From Phoebastria nigripes (taxonomy: Eukaryota > Chordata > Aves > Procellariiformes > Diomedeidae): a DNA stretch of 64,000 bases. The notes beneath the pieces are model-generated. The model saw only the letters and a list, made by a program, of their open reading frames with translations. It was not told where the DNA came from and did no database searches. The position numbers and the translations under genes are program-made. Of this stretch, positions 63,601-64,000 are shown piece by piece (positions within the stretch are counted from its first letter, which is position 1; the number at the start of each line of letters is the position of its first letter). The stretch covers positions 403,837 through 467,836 of the forward strand of contig JAYKAV010002453.1 of assembly GCA_035582835.1 (NCBI GenBank), in the 5' to 3' direction.

Positions 63601-64000
63601 GGCTGGGAACATTCATTGTGTAGATAGAGGTTATTTATTTATTTTTAAAAGACCTTGCAGTCTACATAAAAAAAATAGAGGTAAACAGCAATGGGCTCGT
63701 GATTAAGCCCCTTATAATATAATTTGACATAAAATTCAAGCCAAAAAAAAAAAAATCCAATGTTGATTTATATTTATTTAATTTTAACTGTAGACTAGTA
63801 AAGTTCATCAGAATATCAATAGATAATTAGGTACGGCATCATTTCTACTCCACACATTTATATGGAGGTTTTGTTTTGTTTNTTTTTTTTTTTCTTTTTT
63901 AAATACAGCAGTATTTTAATACAGTTTAACAGAGTACTAATTGTAACTTCAGACTCCCATATGTGGTAATATCTGGAAACCTTCAATTATTTAGAGACAA
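54659..64000. other. Upstream non-coding region, part 3
   Basis: About 9.3 kb of AT-rich sequence without a recognisable gene or transposon. Contents are a near-tandem duplication of TTTTTTTCTAATGGAAAACTG (57381-57432), an 11-base C run (62697-62707), T-rich tracts near 63135 and 63870-63900, and single Ns (for example 55212, 60906, 61063, 61653, 62793). None of the short open frames resembles a known family. Confidence 0.6.
57381..57432. repeat. Near-tandem duplication, about 29-bp period
   Basis: Two copies of a T-run followed by CTAATGGAAAACTG, at 57381-57405 and 57410-57432, separated by CACT. They differ mainly in the length of the T run. Confidence 0.85.

Noticed and set aside
1..64000. 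CRISPR arrays, tRNA or rRNA genes, retroviral elements or a novel multi-gene system
   Set aside because: No regularly spaced repeats, no tRNA cloverleaf or rRNA core sequence, and no gag, pol or env motifs were recognised. The only reverse transcriptase sequence is CR1.

Overview
The window looks like part of a bird genome, probably neognath. Three 5'-truncated CR1 LINE fragments carry the typical CR1 3' end, with ATTCTATG-type octamers. The one gene I recognise lies on the minus strand and matches vertebrate EML4 (echinoderm microtubule-associated protein-like 4). The sequence is draft quality: there is a 530-base N gap and about thirty scattered single Ns.

Layout: 1-4710 is EML4 intron 2. 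Positions 4711-4893 are EML4 coding exon 2 (183 bp, phase 1 at both ends), which encodes the N-terminal trimerisation coiled coil. Positions 4894-27638 are a 22.7-kb intron 1 holding one antisense CR1 fragment, an 82-base poly-A run, simple repeats and a few GC-rich patches. Positions 27639-27705 are the coding part of a first exon inside a CpG island (about 27560-28250). It ends in the phase needed to join exon 2. Its peptide (begins MEDSLPCL, ends VLVNFCT) resembles the first exon of the paralogue EML1 rather than the short canonical human EML4 start (MDGFAGSL).

From 28251 to 64000 the sequence is upstream, apparently intergenic DNA, or a long 5' intron if another EML4 first exon lies further out. 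I recognise no protein-coding exon there. It contains two more CR1 fragments (36551-37117 and 53851-54658), the second interrupted by the assembly gap, plus microsatellites, homopolymer junctions, a local duplication with a hairpin near 29.4 kb and a 30-bp palindrome near 33.87 kb.

I found no rRNA, tRNA, CRISPR array or bacterial-type operon, and no novel multi-gene system. The most informative item is the EML1-like first exon of EML4. The other observations concern repeats, genome structure and assembly.
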